Shown: positions 1-8,335 of the stretch, in pieces
How positions within the stretch are numbered: the stretch's first letter is position 1
Layout: each line of letters opens with the position of its first letter
NCBI GenBank assembly: GCA_013824115.1
Contig: PNNG01000038.1
Coordinates: 1-64,000, forward strand
Source of the DNA: Sphingobacteriaceae bacterium
Lineage (GTDB): Bacteria > Bacteroidota > Bacteroidia > UBA7662
DNA length: 64,000 nt
Direction of reading: 5' to 3'
Notes under the pieces: generated by a model
What the model saw: only the letters and a program-made list of their open reading frames with translations
Told to the model about the DNA's origin: nothing
Database searches by the model: none
Made by a program: the position numbers and the translations under genes

Positions 1-120
1 GGGATGGCCGGGGTTTGCAACGCAGAGAGGGGGAGGGGTTTTTGGCTATGAAGGAATGAAGTGCGTAATTCAGGGTTCATGTAGCTCAGAATGACATTGT
101 TGGTGCAGTTACCGGCTTTG

Positions 121-271
121 GGTGGTTGAGCGGAGCCGAAACCACCAGGAAAGATATTTTACCATGCCACCGGTTCACTTCGACTTCGCTCAGTGACCGG
201 CCTTTTCGGTGGTTGAGCGGAGCCGCCCTTCGACGCAGAGACCAAGGGTCTAGGAGGCAATCGAAGGGCGG
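121..271. repeat. Cluster of short REP-like inverted repeats
   Basis: Three related hairpin units lie downstream of the symporter gene. Unit 1 (121-146) has GGTGGTT/AACCACC arms around a GAGCGGAGCCGA loop. Unit 2 (170-200) is the same family in reverse orientation, with arms near CCGGTTCACT/AGTGACCGG. Unit 3 (208-271) restarts the unit 1 sequence and runs into an exact 11-bp inverted repeat, CCGCCCTTCGA (223-233) with TCGAAGGGCGG (261-271). The motif TTGAGC-N4-TCGAA is a commonly seen dispersed repeat in Bacteroidota intergenic regions. No gene is visible in 1-287. The hairpins may also help terminate the operon ending at 288. Confidence 0.7.
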
Positions 272-287
272 TCGATCAATCCTGTGG

Positions 288-1976
288 TCAATGCACCTGC
301 GCACTACCCGCACCCCGTGGAATGCGGATGTCTTCAATCAAATCCTGGATATGCGCGGGAGGAGCAGGGGTAAATCGACTCACCAGCAGCGATACGCCAA
401 AGTTCACCAGCATGCCCAGGGTACCCACACCTTCGGGCGAAACACCAAACCACCAATGCTCGGCGGTGTTGAGGTCGGGCGCCAAAAATTTGAAGTACAC
501 AATGTAAGCCGTGGTAAACACCAAACCGGCAATCATGCCTGCTATGGCGCCTTCTTTGTTCATGCGCTTGCTAAAAATGCCCATGATGATGATGGGGAAG
601 AAGCTCGAAGCCGCTAAACCAAAGGCAAAAGCCACTACCTGGGCCACAAAGCCGGGGGGATTGATGCCGAAATATCCTGCAACAATTACCGCCACCGAGG
701 CAGCCACCCGGGCAGCCATCAGCTCGTTCTTTTCGGTGATGTTGGGCATGATCGACTTCTTTAGCAAGTCGTGTGAAATGGAGGTAGAAATCACCAGCAA
801 GAGCCCTGCCGCCGTGCTCAAAGCAGCTGCAAGTGCACCGGCTGCCACCAAACCTACCACCCAATTGGGCAGCTCGGCGACTTCGGGATTGGCCAACACC
901 ATGATGTCCTTGTCGATGGTGAGCTCATTGGCTTCCTTATCGGCCACATACTGCACCTTGCCGTCGCCGTTTTTGTCGTCAATGGCTATGAGCCCGGTTT
1001 TGGTCCAGTTGTTCATCCATTCGGGCAAAGCGGCTATCTCCTTTTCAGAAGTGCTGTTGATCATGTTGTAGATGCCAAAGGCGCCGATGGCTGGGGCGGT
1101 GGTGTACAAAATGGCGATGAACACCAAGGCATAACCGGCCGATTTACGGGCGTCCTTTACTTTGGGTACCGTGAAAAAGCGCACAATTACGTGGGGCAAA
1201 CCCGCAGTTCCTACCATGAGGGCGGCGGTGATGAAAAAGATGTCGATCATACTCTTGCTGCCGTCGGTATAGGCGGTGAAGCCTAGTTCTGTGAGCATGC
1301 CATCGAGCTTTTCGAGCAGCGGTGTGCCGTCGGCTACATTGCCGCCAAAACCCAGCTGAGGAATGGGATTGCCCGTTACCTGCATGCTGATGAAGATGGC
1401 GGGGACCATGTAAGCGAAAATCAATACACAATACTGGGCCACCTGGGTATAGGTAATGCCTTTCATGCCACCTAGAACCGCGTAAAAGAGTACGATCACC
1501 ATGCCGATGATCACACCGGTATTGATGTCTACCTCGAGGTAGCGCGAAAACACAATGCCTACGCCACGCATTTGTCCGGCTACATAGGTAAACGACACAA
1601 AAATGGCGCTTACCACGGCCACCAAACGGGCGGTTTTGCTGTAATAGCGCTCGCCCACAAAATCAGGCACGGTAAACTTGCCAAATTTGCGGAGGTAAGG
1701 GGCGAGCAAGAGGGCTAAAAGCACGTATCCACCCGTCCAGCCCATCAAATACACCGAGCCGTCGTAGCCCATAAAGCTGATGAGTCCGGCCATGGAGATG
1801 AACGAGGCAGCGCTCATCCAGTCGGCCGCAGTGGCCATTCCGTTGGCCAGGGGCGAAACGCCTCCGCCGGCCACGTAAAATTCTTTGGTTGATCCAGCAC
1901 GCGTCCAAATGGCGATGCCGATGTACAGGGCGAAGGTGAGTCCTACGATGATGTAGGTCCAGTCTAAAATGCTCAT
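288..1976 (-). CDS. Sodium:solute symporter, acetate-permease (VC_2705) type
   Basis: A 562-aa polytopic membrane protein of the SSS family. It probably moves a small monocarboxylate such as acetate into the cell with Na+. The N-terminus carries the family signature region (FYVAGGGVSPLANGMATAAD), and about 13 hydrophobic segments follow. A soluble insert near residues 325-365 contains an EF-hand-like DDKNGDGKV stretch, a feature I associate with the VC_2705 subfamily. It is the last gene of a minus-strand operon: the DUF4212 small subunit ends 7 bases upstream of its ATG, and a porin lies before that. DUF4212 is the usual small partner of this symporter type, which supports the assignment. 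The exact substrate is inferred. Confidence 0.9.
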   Translation of the reverse strand: MSILDWTYIIVGLTFALYIGIAIWTRAGSTKEFYVAGGGVSPLANGMATAADWMSAASFISMAGLISFMGYDGSVYLMGWTGGYVLLALLLAPYLRKFGKFTVPDFVGERYYSKTARLVAVVSAIFVSFTYVAGQMRGVGIVFSRYLEVDINTGVIIGMVIVLFYAVLGGMKGITYTQVAQYCVLIFAYMVPAIFISMQVTGNPIPQLGFGGNVADGTPLLEKLDGMLTELGFTAYTDGSKSMIDIFFITAALMVGTAGLPHVIVRFFTVPKVKDARKSAGYALVFIAILYTTAPAIGAFGIYNMINSTSEKEIAALPEWMNNWTKTGLIAIDDKNGDGKVQYVADKEANELTIDKDIMVLANPEVAELPNWVVGLVAAGALAAALSTAAGLLLVISTSISHDLLKKSIMPNITEKNELMAARVAASVAVIVAGYFGINPPGFVAQVVAFAFGLAASSFFPIIIMGIFSKRMNKEGAIAGMIAGLVFTTAYIVYFKFLAPDLNTAEHWWFGVSPEGVGTLGMLVNFGVSLLVSRFTPAPPAHIQDLIEDIRIPRGAGSAQVH

Positions 1977-1983
1977 GGTCGTA

Positions 1984-2244
1984 TTATTTTTCGTCTACGT
2001 CAAAGTCCTTGTCGAGTTGGTTCATCCAGCGCACATACACGAAGATGAGGATCACGAAGGCGTAAATGCTGCCTTGTTGGGCGAACCAAAAGCCCAGTTT
2101 GAAGCCGCCCAGCTGGATGGCGTTGAGGGGGTCGACCAGCAGAATGCCAAAGCCGAACGACACCACGAACCAAACGCTGAGTAAAATGAGCAGGAAGCGC
2201 AAGTTGCGGCGCCAGTAATCCTGCATGCTTTTGTTTTTTTCCAT
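1984..2244 (-). CDS. DUF4212 family symporter small subunit
   Basis: An 86-aa protein with two predicted membrane helices (about residues 13-35 and 50-72). A basic N-terminus contains YWRRNLR and a conserved VRWMNQLDKDFDVDE-like tail follows the second helix. DUF4212 proteins are typically encoded directly before VC_2705-type sodium/solute symporters and are thought to act as their small subunit. Here the symporter ATG follows after 7 bases. It is the middle gene of the three-gene minus-strand operon. Confidence 0.9.
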   Translation of the reverse strand: MEKNKSMQDYWRRNLRFLLILLSVWFVVSFGFGILLVDPLNAIQLGGFKLGFWFAQQGSIYAFVILIFVYVRWMNQLDKDFDVDEK

Positions 2245-2256
2245 AGGTGGAGGTTT

Positions 2257-3588
2257 TTAAAGGTAAATCATGGTTTGAAGGGTAATCTCGGGACGGTAAC
2301 GCAGGGCGTTTACGTTGGTAAAGTCGGGCCGACTGCGGTAGTTGAGGGTGATTTTGGCGTGGTGCCCATCGAGGAAGTAGTTGCCACCAATGTCGAGTAC
2401 CTGCACCGGAACGATGTTGCCGCCAGCATCTTTCACGCCCTCAAAGCGGGCATGCGAATAAGCCAGGTAGGTTTGTAAGCGCCCTTTATTGCCGAGCCAG
2501 CTTTTGGGGAAGAGGTAACCCGCCTGGGCATACACAATGCTGCCGGTTCCGAGCAAAGGAAAGGCGTTGCCCCGCAAACTGCCGCCCCCGGTAGCCGGGT
2601 TGAGGATGCCGATGTTGCGCACCTGGTTGGGACCAAAATCGTAGTTGTAATACACCCCATACACGGTGAGGGCGGTTCCTTTTTCTTTATTCAAAGGCAG
2701 ATCGAGGAAGGCATCGAAGCCCAAGAGCAATTGGTTGTGGAAGGCTGTATCGCCGGTAGCGGTTTTCGACCACATGGCGTCGCTGTTTTGCAAGAATCCA
2801 GCGCCGAGGTTAAATACTTTTTTGGTGCCGAGGTAACTGCCCACGGTGAAAGGCAGATAGTTCGATTCTTTGTCCCAAAACTGCCAAAAGGCATATCCCT
2901 GGTACACCTTTTTGTTGTTCCGCGGCGAATATTGGGCGCGGGCCGAGTCGATGACCCCTGCCGTATTGGTTAAAAACGGATCGTTGATGGCCAAACGGTA
3001 ATCGAGTGGGCCGATTTGCCCCTTGGCATATACGCCCAACATACGCGCAAACTGGTCGGTAGCCTCAATGGTGGCCCAGTTAAAAATGGGCGCATCCATA
3101 TTCATGAAATTGAGGGTGCTGGCGCTGCTCATGCGGCTGATGCCGTTCCAGTAATGCAAGCCCATGCCGATGTGCAGGTAATTTTTAAGCACCCGGTATT
3201 CGGTCCAGGCATCGTGCACATACAATTGCGGGCGTTTGCCATCGGTACCCAAATAGCCACCACTCACGGCGTTTTGGTTGTTGATACCAAAGTGGGTGAG
3301 GATGAGGAAGCGGGGATTGAGCTGCACAATGGCCAAAAAGCGCGAGCGGCGGATGCCAAAATCGGTGGTGCTGTTTTGCACTTCACCCAGGCGGGTAGAG
3401 CCGCTGTTGTTTTCGTTGTAACGCAGCCACATCTGGTGCCAGGTAATAAAGCGGATGTGTTTTTGGCCGCTTTCGTCGAGGTTTACGCGGATGCCTTTGC
3501 CATAAGTATCGGAGCCTTGGGCGTGCGTTTTAGTGATTGTACAGCCAAGCAGCAAGAAAAGAAGGACGTATAGGCGCTTTTGGTTCAT
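2257..3588 (-). CDS. Outer-membrane porin-like beta-barrel protein
   Basis: A 443-aa protein with a signal peptide (residues 1-23, ending THAQG). Alternating aromatic/polar beta-strand patterns run to a C-terminal Leu (QTMIYL), as expected for an outer-membrane beta-barrel. The text GIRRSRFLAIVQLNPRFLILTHFGINNQN resembles Bacteroidota porins of the OprO/OprP-like group in its middle part. It is the first gene of the symporter operon (12 bases before the DUF4212 gene), so it probably lets the symporter substrate cross the outer membrane. Substrate and exact porin family are inferred. Confidence 0.75.
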   Translation of the reverse strand: MNQKRLYVLLFLLLGCTITKTHAQGSDTYGKGIRVNLDESGQKHIRFITWHQMWLRYNENNSGSTRLGEVQNSTTDFGIRRSRFLAIVQLNPRFLILTHFGINNQNAVSGGYLGTDGKRPQLYVHDAWTEYRVLKNYLHIGMGLHYWNGISRMSSASTLNFMNMDAPIFNWATIEATDQFARMLGVYAKGQIGPLDYRLAINDPFLTNTAGVIDSARAQYSPRNNKKVYQGYAFWQFWDKESNYLPFTVGSYLGTKKVFNLGAGFLQNSDAMWSKTATGDTAFHNQLLLGFDAFLDLPLNKEKGTALTVYGVYYNYDFGPNQVRNIGILNPATGGGSLRGNAFPLLGTGSIVYAQAGYLFPKSWLGNKGRLQTYLAYSHARFEGVKDAGGNIVPVQVLDIGGNYFLDGHHAKITLNYRSRPDFTNVNALRYRPEITLQTMIYL

Positions 3589-3734
3589 GTCCAGGTGTTT
3601 AGGCCGACCCGAAGTCGAATGCCCAAACCTTGGAAAAATTAGCGATGTGCGAAAAAGTGCTATAGTTTAGTGGTAACAGTATAGTTTTTTGGGTGAATGG
3701 GCTGAGTAGCTGGGTTTAAGGTTGAGCTGTGCGA

Positions 3735-3764
3735 AATCCCGAGAGCCAAAAGGAATTCGGGATT
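3735..3764. repeat. Hairpin upstream of the tandem array
   Basis: Perfect 8-bp inverted repeat: AATCCCGA (3735-3742) and TCGGGATT (3757-3764), with a 14-base loop. It lies in the 664-bp intergenic region 3589-4252, which otherwise holds only the tandem array that follows and no credible gene. Confidence 0.5.
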
Positions 3765-3780
3765 CAAAAGGAGTTTATCT

Positions 3781-4164
3781 GCTCCGTGCCAAGCTGTTGC
3801 CTGAGCGTTCGCCAATCACCGTTACCAAAAACATTACAGCGTAACGGAATCTTGCGCCCCTCTCCTCTGGAGAGGGGTTGGGGGTGAGGCCGTTGGTTTG
3901 TGCATAAAAAGGCAAGATTCAAAGAGATGCTGCTGCTCCGCGTTAAACTGTTGCCTGAGCGGTCGCCAACCACTGTTACTAAAAATATTACAGCGTAACA
4001 GAATCTTGCGCCCCTCTCCTCTGGAGAGGGGTTGGGGGCGAGGCCGTTGGTTTGTGCATAAAAAGGCAAGATTCAAAGAGAAGCAGCTGCTCCGTTACCA
4101 AAAACATGACAGCGTAACAGAATCTCGCGCCCCTCTCCTCTGGAGAGGGGTTGGGGGTGAGGCC
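3781..4164. repeat. 154-bp tandem repeat array with REP-like hairpin
   Basis: Two full 154-bp units (3781-3934 and 3935-4088) and a shortened third unit (4089-4164) that lacks about 40 internal bases. Each unit starts GCTCCG and carries a perfect palindrome, CCCCTCTCC-TCT-GGAGAGGGG, at 3857-3877, 4011-4031 and 4130-4150. The palindrome is followed by TTGGGGG(T/C)GAGGCC. A hairpin of this type with a GGGGGTGAGG tail is a familiar dispersed repeat in Bacteroidota genomes. The units differ by scattered substitutions, so the duplication is not brand new. No coding function is apparent; apparent reading frames here merely follow the repeat. Confidence 0.85.
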
Positions 4165-4252
4165 AGATGGCAAACATTCCGGGCCCAAAACCCCATGCCA
4201 TTTGCCAGCATATGTATGAACCGATCACTGCTAGCAATCGCTCCATTACCTA

Positions 4253-4687
4253 TCAATGCCTAAACCGCTCCCACTTAATCAACATGTACTTATCGCCAAT
4301 TTCGGTGATGATCATCCCAAATCCCTTGGTGTTTTCAGGTTTGGCCATGAAGGCCGCTAACTCGGCATGATTCAGGATTTTGTAGGTGGGATGGTATTCA
4401 TTCTGCTGCGGGGCCTTGATGCCATATTTGCGCACCCAATTGATCACCGACACATGGCTTACCCCCAACAGCCGCTCAATTTCACGGTAGCTTACGCCTT
4501 CCATATACAGTTGCAGGGCTTTGATTACATAATATTGATCAATCTGCTTCCCGGCCTTTAATACCGTAAAATGATAGCCACAAAGCCCGCATTTATAGCG
4601 CTGACGCTCGTTGAGGATGCCCGATTTGGTGAATTTATCCTTGTTGCTACAAGAAGGGCATTGGAGTTCGGTGGTTTGGCTATGCAT
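4253..4687 (-). CDS. Orphan InsA-like zinc-ribbon/HTH protein
   Basis: A 144-aa protein. Residues about 9-40 form a zinc ribbon (CPSC ... CGLCGYHF). A helix-turn-helix follows (YREIERLLGVSHVSVINWVRKYG), as in the InsA protein of IS1-type elements. The last 50 residues are an extra region not typical of InsA. No DDE transposase (InsB) gene or terminal inverted repeats are present nearby, so this looks like a stand-alone DNA-binding protein and not part of an intact insertion sequence. The ATG at 4687 is preferred over an upstream TTG because a TAGTTTTG box ends 6 bases before it. It sits next to the tandem hairpin array; a functional link is speculation. Confidence 0.75.
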   Translation of the reverse strand: MHSQTTELQCPSCSNKDKFTKSGILNERQRYKCGLCGYHFTVLKAGKQIDQYYVIKALQLYMEGVSYREIERLLGVSHVSVINWVRKYGIKAPQQNEYHPTYKILNHAELAAFMAKPENTKGFGMIITEIGDKYMLIKWERFRH

Positions 4688-4693
4688 CGTTAG

Positions 4694-4701
4694 CAAAACT
4701 A
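4694..4701 (-). promoter_or_regulatory. Bacteroidota -7 box for InsA-like gene
   Basis: Minus-strand TAGTTTTG, an exact match to TAnnTTTG, ending 6 bases before the ATG at 4687. This predicts a very short or absent leader. No clear -33 TTG was placed. Confidence 0.55.
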
Positions 4702-4850
4702 TATTAATTCAGCACAACTCCGAAAAATCAAGAAGGTATTTTTTGAGAAAATCGCAGCCTTTATAAATGCGGTGCAGCGACTTTAAAATCTGAGTCAATA
4801 AAAACATTACCGAATATCAGATGTATATTTATGGTGTCAAGAAACCTATT

Positions 4851-5006
4851 ATGAATGATGTATTAGCTACCACCCTGGAGAAAGCGGGCGACCGCAAAAC
4901 TCCTCTGCGCGTGATCAAGCGCTACCTGCATTTGAAATACCGCATCCTCGTTTCCGACGAGGTGATTGCGCAACGTGTTCGATCACTCGGCCTCAAGGTG
5001 GCCTGA
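4851..5006 (+). CDS. Small conserved-looking hypothetical protein
   Basis: A 51-aa basic protein (starts MNDVLATTLEKAGDRKTP). An in-frame ATG at 4821 would add 10 residues, but a TATATTTA box at 4824-4831 overlaps that start, so 4851 is preferred. Codon use matches the surrounding genes, and a strong intrinsic terminator begins 10 bases after the stop, which supports a real transcription unit. The sequence is rich in Arg/Lys and predicted helical (VIKRYLHLKYRILVSDEVIAQRVRSL, read here as two helices). I do not recognise the family and give no function. Confidence 0.6.
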   Translation: MNDVLATTLEKAGDRKTPLRVIKRYLHLKYRILVSDEVIAQRVRSLGLKVA

Positions 5007-5016
5007 AACTCATCGA

Positions 5017-5044
5017 CCGGAATTGAAAAATTCCGGTTTTTTTT
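5017..5044 (+). terminator. Intrinsic terminator
   Basis: Perfect 8-bp stem CCGGAATT (5017-5024) with AATTCCGG (5029-5036), GAAA loop, then eight T. It ends the transcript of the 51-aa gene. Confidence 0.9.
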
Positions 5045-5054
5045 GCTCAAGCCG

Positions 5055-5062
5055 TATCTTGG
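5055..5062 (+). promoter_or_regulatory. -7-like box for GDPD gene
   Basis: TATCTTGG, close to TAnnTTTG, ends 4 bases before the ATG at 5067. It directly follows the T-run of the previous terminator. Confidence 0.5.
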
Positions 5063-5066
5063 GAGC

Positions 5067-5981
5067 ATGTTCAGGTCGGCCGTCCTATTTCTTGCCCTTT
5101 CGCTATTTGTCATGTTGGCAGCCTATGCCCAAAGCCCCCTCGATGTTCAAGGCCACCGCGGCGCTCGCGGCCTGATGCCCGAAAACACCATTCCGGCCAT
5201 GCTCGAAGCCGTGCGCCTAGGCGTTACAACCCTCGAGTTGGATGTGGTGATTACAGCCGACAAACAAGTGTTGGTGTCGCACGAACCTTGGATGAATCCG
5301 GAGATTTGTTTGGATCCGGCCGGACAAGAGCTCAGTACCAGCAAAAGCAAACAGGTGAATATTTACAGCCTCAGCTACGACGAAACAACCACCTATGATT
5401 GCGGCTCCAAAGGAAACAGCCGTTTTCCCGAACAGCAGAAAATTCCCGTACACAAGCCCCTGCTCGCCGATGTGTTTCAGGCAGTAGAACGCTATTGCAA
5501 AGAGCACAAAAAGGCAGGTGTACAGTACAATATCGAAATCAAATCGAGCCCCGTTGGCGACGATAAACAACACCCCGCACCCGAAGAGTTTGCCGATTTG
5601 GTATTGGCCGAAATTGCCAAAGCTGGCCTGCTGGCACGCACTACCATTCAAAGCTTCGATATGCGCCCTTTGCGCTATCTCAACAACAAAAACAGTCCAG
5701 TTAAACTGGCACTTCTCATCGAAAGCCAACCGAATTACGAAGGAGCCATCCGTGAACTGGGCTTTATTCCCACCATTTACAGTCCGTATTTCAAATTGGT
5801 CAACAAAAAACTACTCAGTTACGCCGCACAAACCGGCATGAAAGTCATTCCATGGACGGTGAACGAAACCGACGATATGCGCCGCATGTTGGAGTTGGGC
5901 GTAGACGGCATCATTACCGATTATCCCAACCGGCTGCTCGAATTGCTCCGAAACAACCAGTCCACGGTGCCCAATGATTAA
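5067..5981 (+). CDS. Glycerophosphodiester phosphodiesterase family protein
   Basis: A 304-aa exported enzyme with a signal peptide (about residues 1-22, ending AYAQS). It hydrolyses glycerophosphodiesters to glycerol-3-phosphate and an alcohol. GDPD motifs are clear: the catalytic GHRGARG with PENT a few residues later, the metal ligands in LELDVV, and the second catalytic His in SHEPW. The C-terminal WTVNETDDMRRMLELGVDGIITDYP region is also typical. The ATG at 5067 is chosen because it begins the signal peptide and a -7-like box lies 4 bases upstream; a start at 5043 would put it inside the terminator. Likely periplasmic; it could serve phosphate or phospholipid salvage. Confidence 0.93.
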   Translation: MFRSAVLFLALSLFVMLAAYAQSPLDVQGHRGARGLMPENTIPAMLEAVRLGVTTLELDVVITADKQVLVSHEPWMNPEICLDPAGQELSTSKSKQVNIYSLSYDETTTYDCGSKGNSRFPEQQKIPVHKPLLADVFQAVERYCKEHKKAGVQYNIEIKSSPVGDDKQHPAPEEFADLVLAEIAKAGLLARTTIQSFDMRPLRYLNNKNSPVKLALLIESQPNYEGAIRELGFIPTIYSPYFKLVNKKLLSYAAQTGMKVIPWTVNETDDMRRMLELGVDGIITDYPNRLLELLRNNQSTVPND

Positions 5982-6051
5982 CACATAACGTCAAAAACGT
6001 AGCCCACGGCACCTTCATCAGAATTTAACCTGCTGATCTTTCCGATTTTGG

Positions 6052-6059
6052 TAGTTTTG
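6052..6059 (+). promoter_or_regulatory. -7 box for MATE gene
   Basis: TAGTTTTG matches TAnnTTTG exactly and ends 6 bases before the ATG at 6066. Confidence 0.55.
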
Positions 6060-6065
6060 CGGGCT

Positions 6066-7454
6066 ATGCAAAAATGGACTGCCCTATTTAAAGAAGCACT
6101 CAAAGGCGAAGACCAGGATTATACCAGCGGAAGCATCCGTAGAGCCATTGTGCTATTGGCCATTCCCATGATATTGGAAATGGTGATGGAATCGCTTTTT
6201 GCAGTGGTCGATATTTTTTTCGTGGGCAAGCTGGGGGTTTCGGCCGTGGCAACGGTGGGCTTAACCGAATCGGTAATTACCATTGTTTACAGCATATCTA
6301 TTGGCTTGAGCATGGCAGCTACAGCCTTGGTAGCTCGCCGCATTGGTGAAAAAAACCCAAAGGCAGCAGCCGACACCGCCTTTCAAGCCATAGCGTTGAG
6401 CAGCATTTTGGCCATCACCTTGGGCATTGTAGGCTTTCTACAAGCCGAAAACTTGTTGCGCCTCATGGGTGCCGACGAACAGGTAATTGCTGAAGGTGCG
6501 GGCTATACCAAAATCATCTTTCTGGGCAACTTGCCCATCATGTTGCTTTTTCTCATCAATGGTATTTTCCGCGGGGCAGGTAAGCCCGCCATTGCCATGC
6601 GGTCGTTGTGGTTGGCCAATGGCATCAACATTATCATGGACCCTATCCTTATTTTTGGTCTAGGAGAGTTTATTCCTGCCTTAGGTATTGAAGGTGCAGC
6701 CTGGGCTACTACAGGCGGCCGCACCATTGGTGTGTTGTACCAGTTGTATCACCTCTTTGGCAAAGAAAGTCAAATACGACTCACCGCCGCTAACCTGGTG
6801 CTCGAAGCCAAAACGGTACTTACCATCCTCATAGTAGGTGCGGGCGGTATGGGCCAATTCCTCATCGAGTCGGCCTCTTGGATTGCACTCACCCGCATCG
6901 TGGCCGGATCGGGCAGCATTGCCGTGGCAGGCTGGACGGTCGCCATCCGCATTGTGATTTTCGCCTTGCTTCCTGCCATGGGATTGGCCAATGCGGCTAC
7001 CACCTTGGTGGGGCAAAACCTCGGCGCCGGGCATCCCGAGCGGGCAGAAGCCTCCGTTTGGAAGGCAGCCTTGTACAACGCCATTTACCTGGGCTCAGCC
7101 TCCATCTTCTTCATTGTGTTTGGCAATCCCATCATCGGTTTGTTCAACAACGATCCGGGGGTGCTTACCATTGGCCGCGAAGCCTTGTTCGTGCTCTGCC
7201 TGGGTTACGTCTTTTTCGCCTACGGCATGGTCATCGCCCAGAGTTTTAATGGCGCTGGCGATACCTTCACCCCCACCCTCATCAATGTGGTGATGTTTTG
7301 GCTATTCGAAATCCCTCTCGCCTGGTTTTTAGCCGTGAAACTACAATGGGGTGCTTCGGGCGTATTTTGGTCGGTAGCCTTTGCCCACAGCCTCCATGCC
7401 TTGGTAAGCATTTACATTTTCCGCTTGGGCCGCTGGAAAAAAGTGCAGGTCTGA
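6066..7454 (+). CDS. MATE family efflux transporter
   Basis: A 462-aa inner-membrane protein with about 12 hydrophobic helices arranged as two similar halves. Family features include PMILEMVMESLFAVVDIFFVGKLG at the first helix (shown here in parts: VVDIFFVGKLG) and MGLANAATTLVGQNLGAG at the start of the second half. MATE proteins export cationic drugs, metabolites or toxins in exchange for H+ or Na+; the substrate cannot be told. The ATG at 6066 is preferred to an upstream in-frame TTG because of the TAGTTTTG box. The next gene starts 23 bases downstream on the same strand. Confidence 0.92.
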   Translation: MQKWTALFKEALKGEDQDYTSGSIRRAIVLLAIPMILEMVMESLFAVVDIFFVGKLGVSAVATVGLTESVITIVYSISIGLSMAATALVARRIGEKNPKAAADTAFQAIALSSILAITLGIVGFLQAENLLRLMGADEQVIAEGAGYTKIIFLGNLPIMLLFLINGIFRGAGKPAIAMRSLWLANGINIIMDPILIFGLGEFIPALGIEGAAWATTGGRTIGVLYQLYHLFGKESQIRLTAANLVLEAKTVLTILIVGAGGMGQFLIESASWIALTRIVAGSGSIAVAGWTVAIRIVIFALLPAMGLANAATTLVGQNLGAGHPERAEASVWKAALYNAIYLGSASIFFIVFGNPIIGLFNNDPGVLTIGREALFVLCLGYVFFAYGMVIAQSFNGAGDTFTPTLINVVMFWLFEIPLAWFLAVKLQWGASGVFWSVAFAHSLHALVSIYIFRLGRWKKVQV

Positions 7455-7477
7455 GCCTTTTTGCGGTTCTTAGCAGC

Positions 7478-8335
7478 ATGCAATTGAACCTGTGGTTGAT
7501 CGTTAGCCTGCTAGGCGTTCTGTCGGTAGTAGGATACGCCGTGCATGCCCAAAAACCCAAAAACGGCTTGGTAATGGCCACCTACAACATCCGCTATTAC
7601 ACCGAAAAAGATGGCGAAAACGCCTGGCCCCATCGGCGCGAGCGATTGGTCAAGCAGCTCATGAGCCACCAACCCAGTATCATCGGTATGCAGGAGGTGC
7701 TGCATACGCAACTGCTCGATTTGAGACAGCTGCTCCCCGCCCATTATGCTTACGTGGGTGTAGGTCGCGATGATGGAGCCACCTTGGGTGAATATGCACC
7801 CATTTGGTACGACAGCAGCCTGTTTGAATTGCTAGAGAGCGGCCATTTTTGGCTCAGCCAACAGCCCAACCTGCCTGCCAAGGGCTGGGATGCCCACTTG
7901 CCACGCATTTGTAGCTGGGCCGTTCTACGCGACCGACAGCACGCCCAGTCTTTACTGGTGATGAATAGCCATTTCGACCATGCCGGGGCGGAAGCCCGCC
8001 TCCAAAGTGCCACCTTGGTAGCACAAATAGGGAGTTCGCTCAGCAAGGGTTTGCCCTTGGTTTTTATGGGCGATTTGAATTGCACACCCACCGAGGCTCC
8101 ACACCAGCACTTGATACATGCTGGCTGGCGTGATGCCCGCAATACCGCACAATCGTTGTCAGGACCCGTGGGTACCTTCCCCGATTTCGACGGCCGCCGC
8201 CCCGAAAAGCGCATCGATTATGTCTACTACCACGGTCTAGATTCGCCCTTGAGCTACCTGGTCGATGGTCCCCCCGACCGCAAACCACCCTTTGCTTCCG
8301 ACCATTTGCCGGTGATAGTCCGTTTTAAATGGTAG
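7478..8335 (+). CDS. Endonuclease/exonuclease/phosphatase family protein, exported
   Basis: A 285-aa protein with an N-terminal signal or anchor segment (residues 1-24, ending VHAQ). The EEP fold motifs are present: MATYNIRYY, IIGMQEVL with the catalytic Glu, VMNSHFDHAG, FMGDLNCTP, and a C-terminal FASDHLPVIV with the catalytic Asp-His. Members cleave phosphodiesters in nucleic acids, sugars or lipids; this exported form is probably a periplasmic or surface hydrolase with unknown substrate. It probably shares a transcript with the MATE gene (23-base gap). Confidence 0.88.
   Translation: MQLNLWLIVSLLGVLSVVGYAVHAQKPKNGLVMATYNIRYYTEKDGENAWPHRRERLVKQLMSHQPSIIGMQEVLHTQLLDLRQLLPAHYAYVGVGRDDGATLGEYAPIWYDSSLFELLESGHFWLSQQPNLPAKGWDAHLPRICSWAVLRDRQHAQSLLVMNSHFDHAGAEARLQSATLVAQIGSSLSKGLPLVFMGDLNCTPTEAPHQHLIHAGWRDARNTAQSLSGPVGTFPDFDGRRPEKRIDYVYYHGLDSPLSYLVDGPPDRKPPFASDHLPVIVRFKW

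Noticed and set aside
126-617. 163-codon open frame on the plus strand
   Set aside because: It runs through hairpin repeats into the antisense of the symporter gene and has no recognisable domain.
3781-4164. Possible CRISPR array
   Set aside because: Units are 154 bp, adjacent and nearly identical throughout, without unique spacers, and no cas genes are near.
3764-4263. Several overlapping short open frames on both strands
   Set aside because: They arise from the 154-bp tandem repeat and repeat the same translated text, so they are not genes.
4253-4687. Complete IS1-type insertion sequence
   Set aside because: Only an InsA-like protein is present; no DDE transposase and no terminal inverted repeats or target duplication were found.
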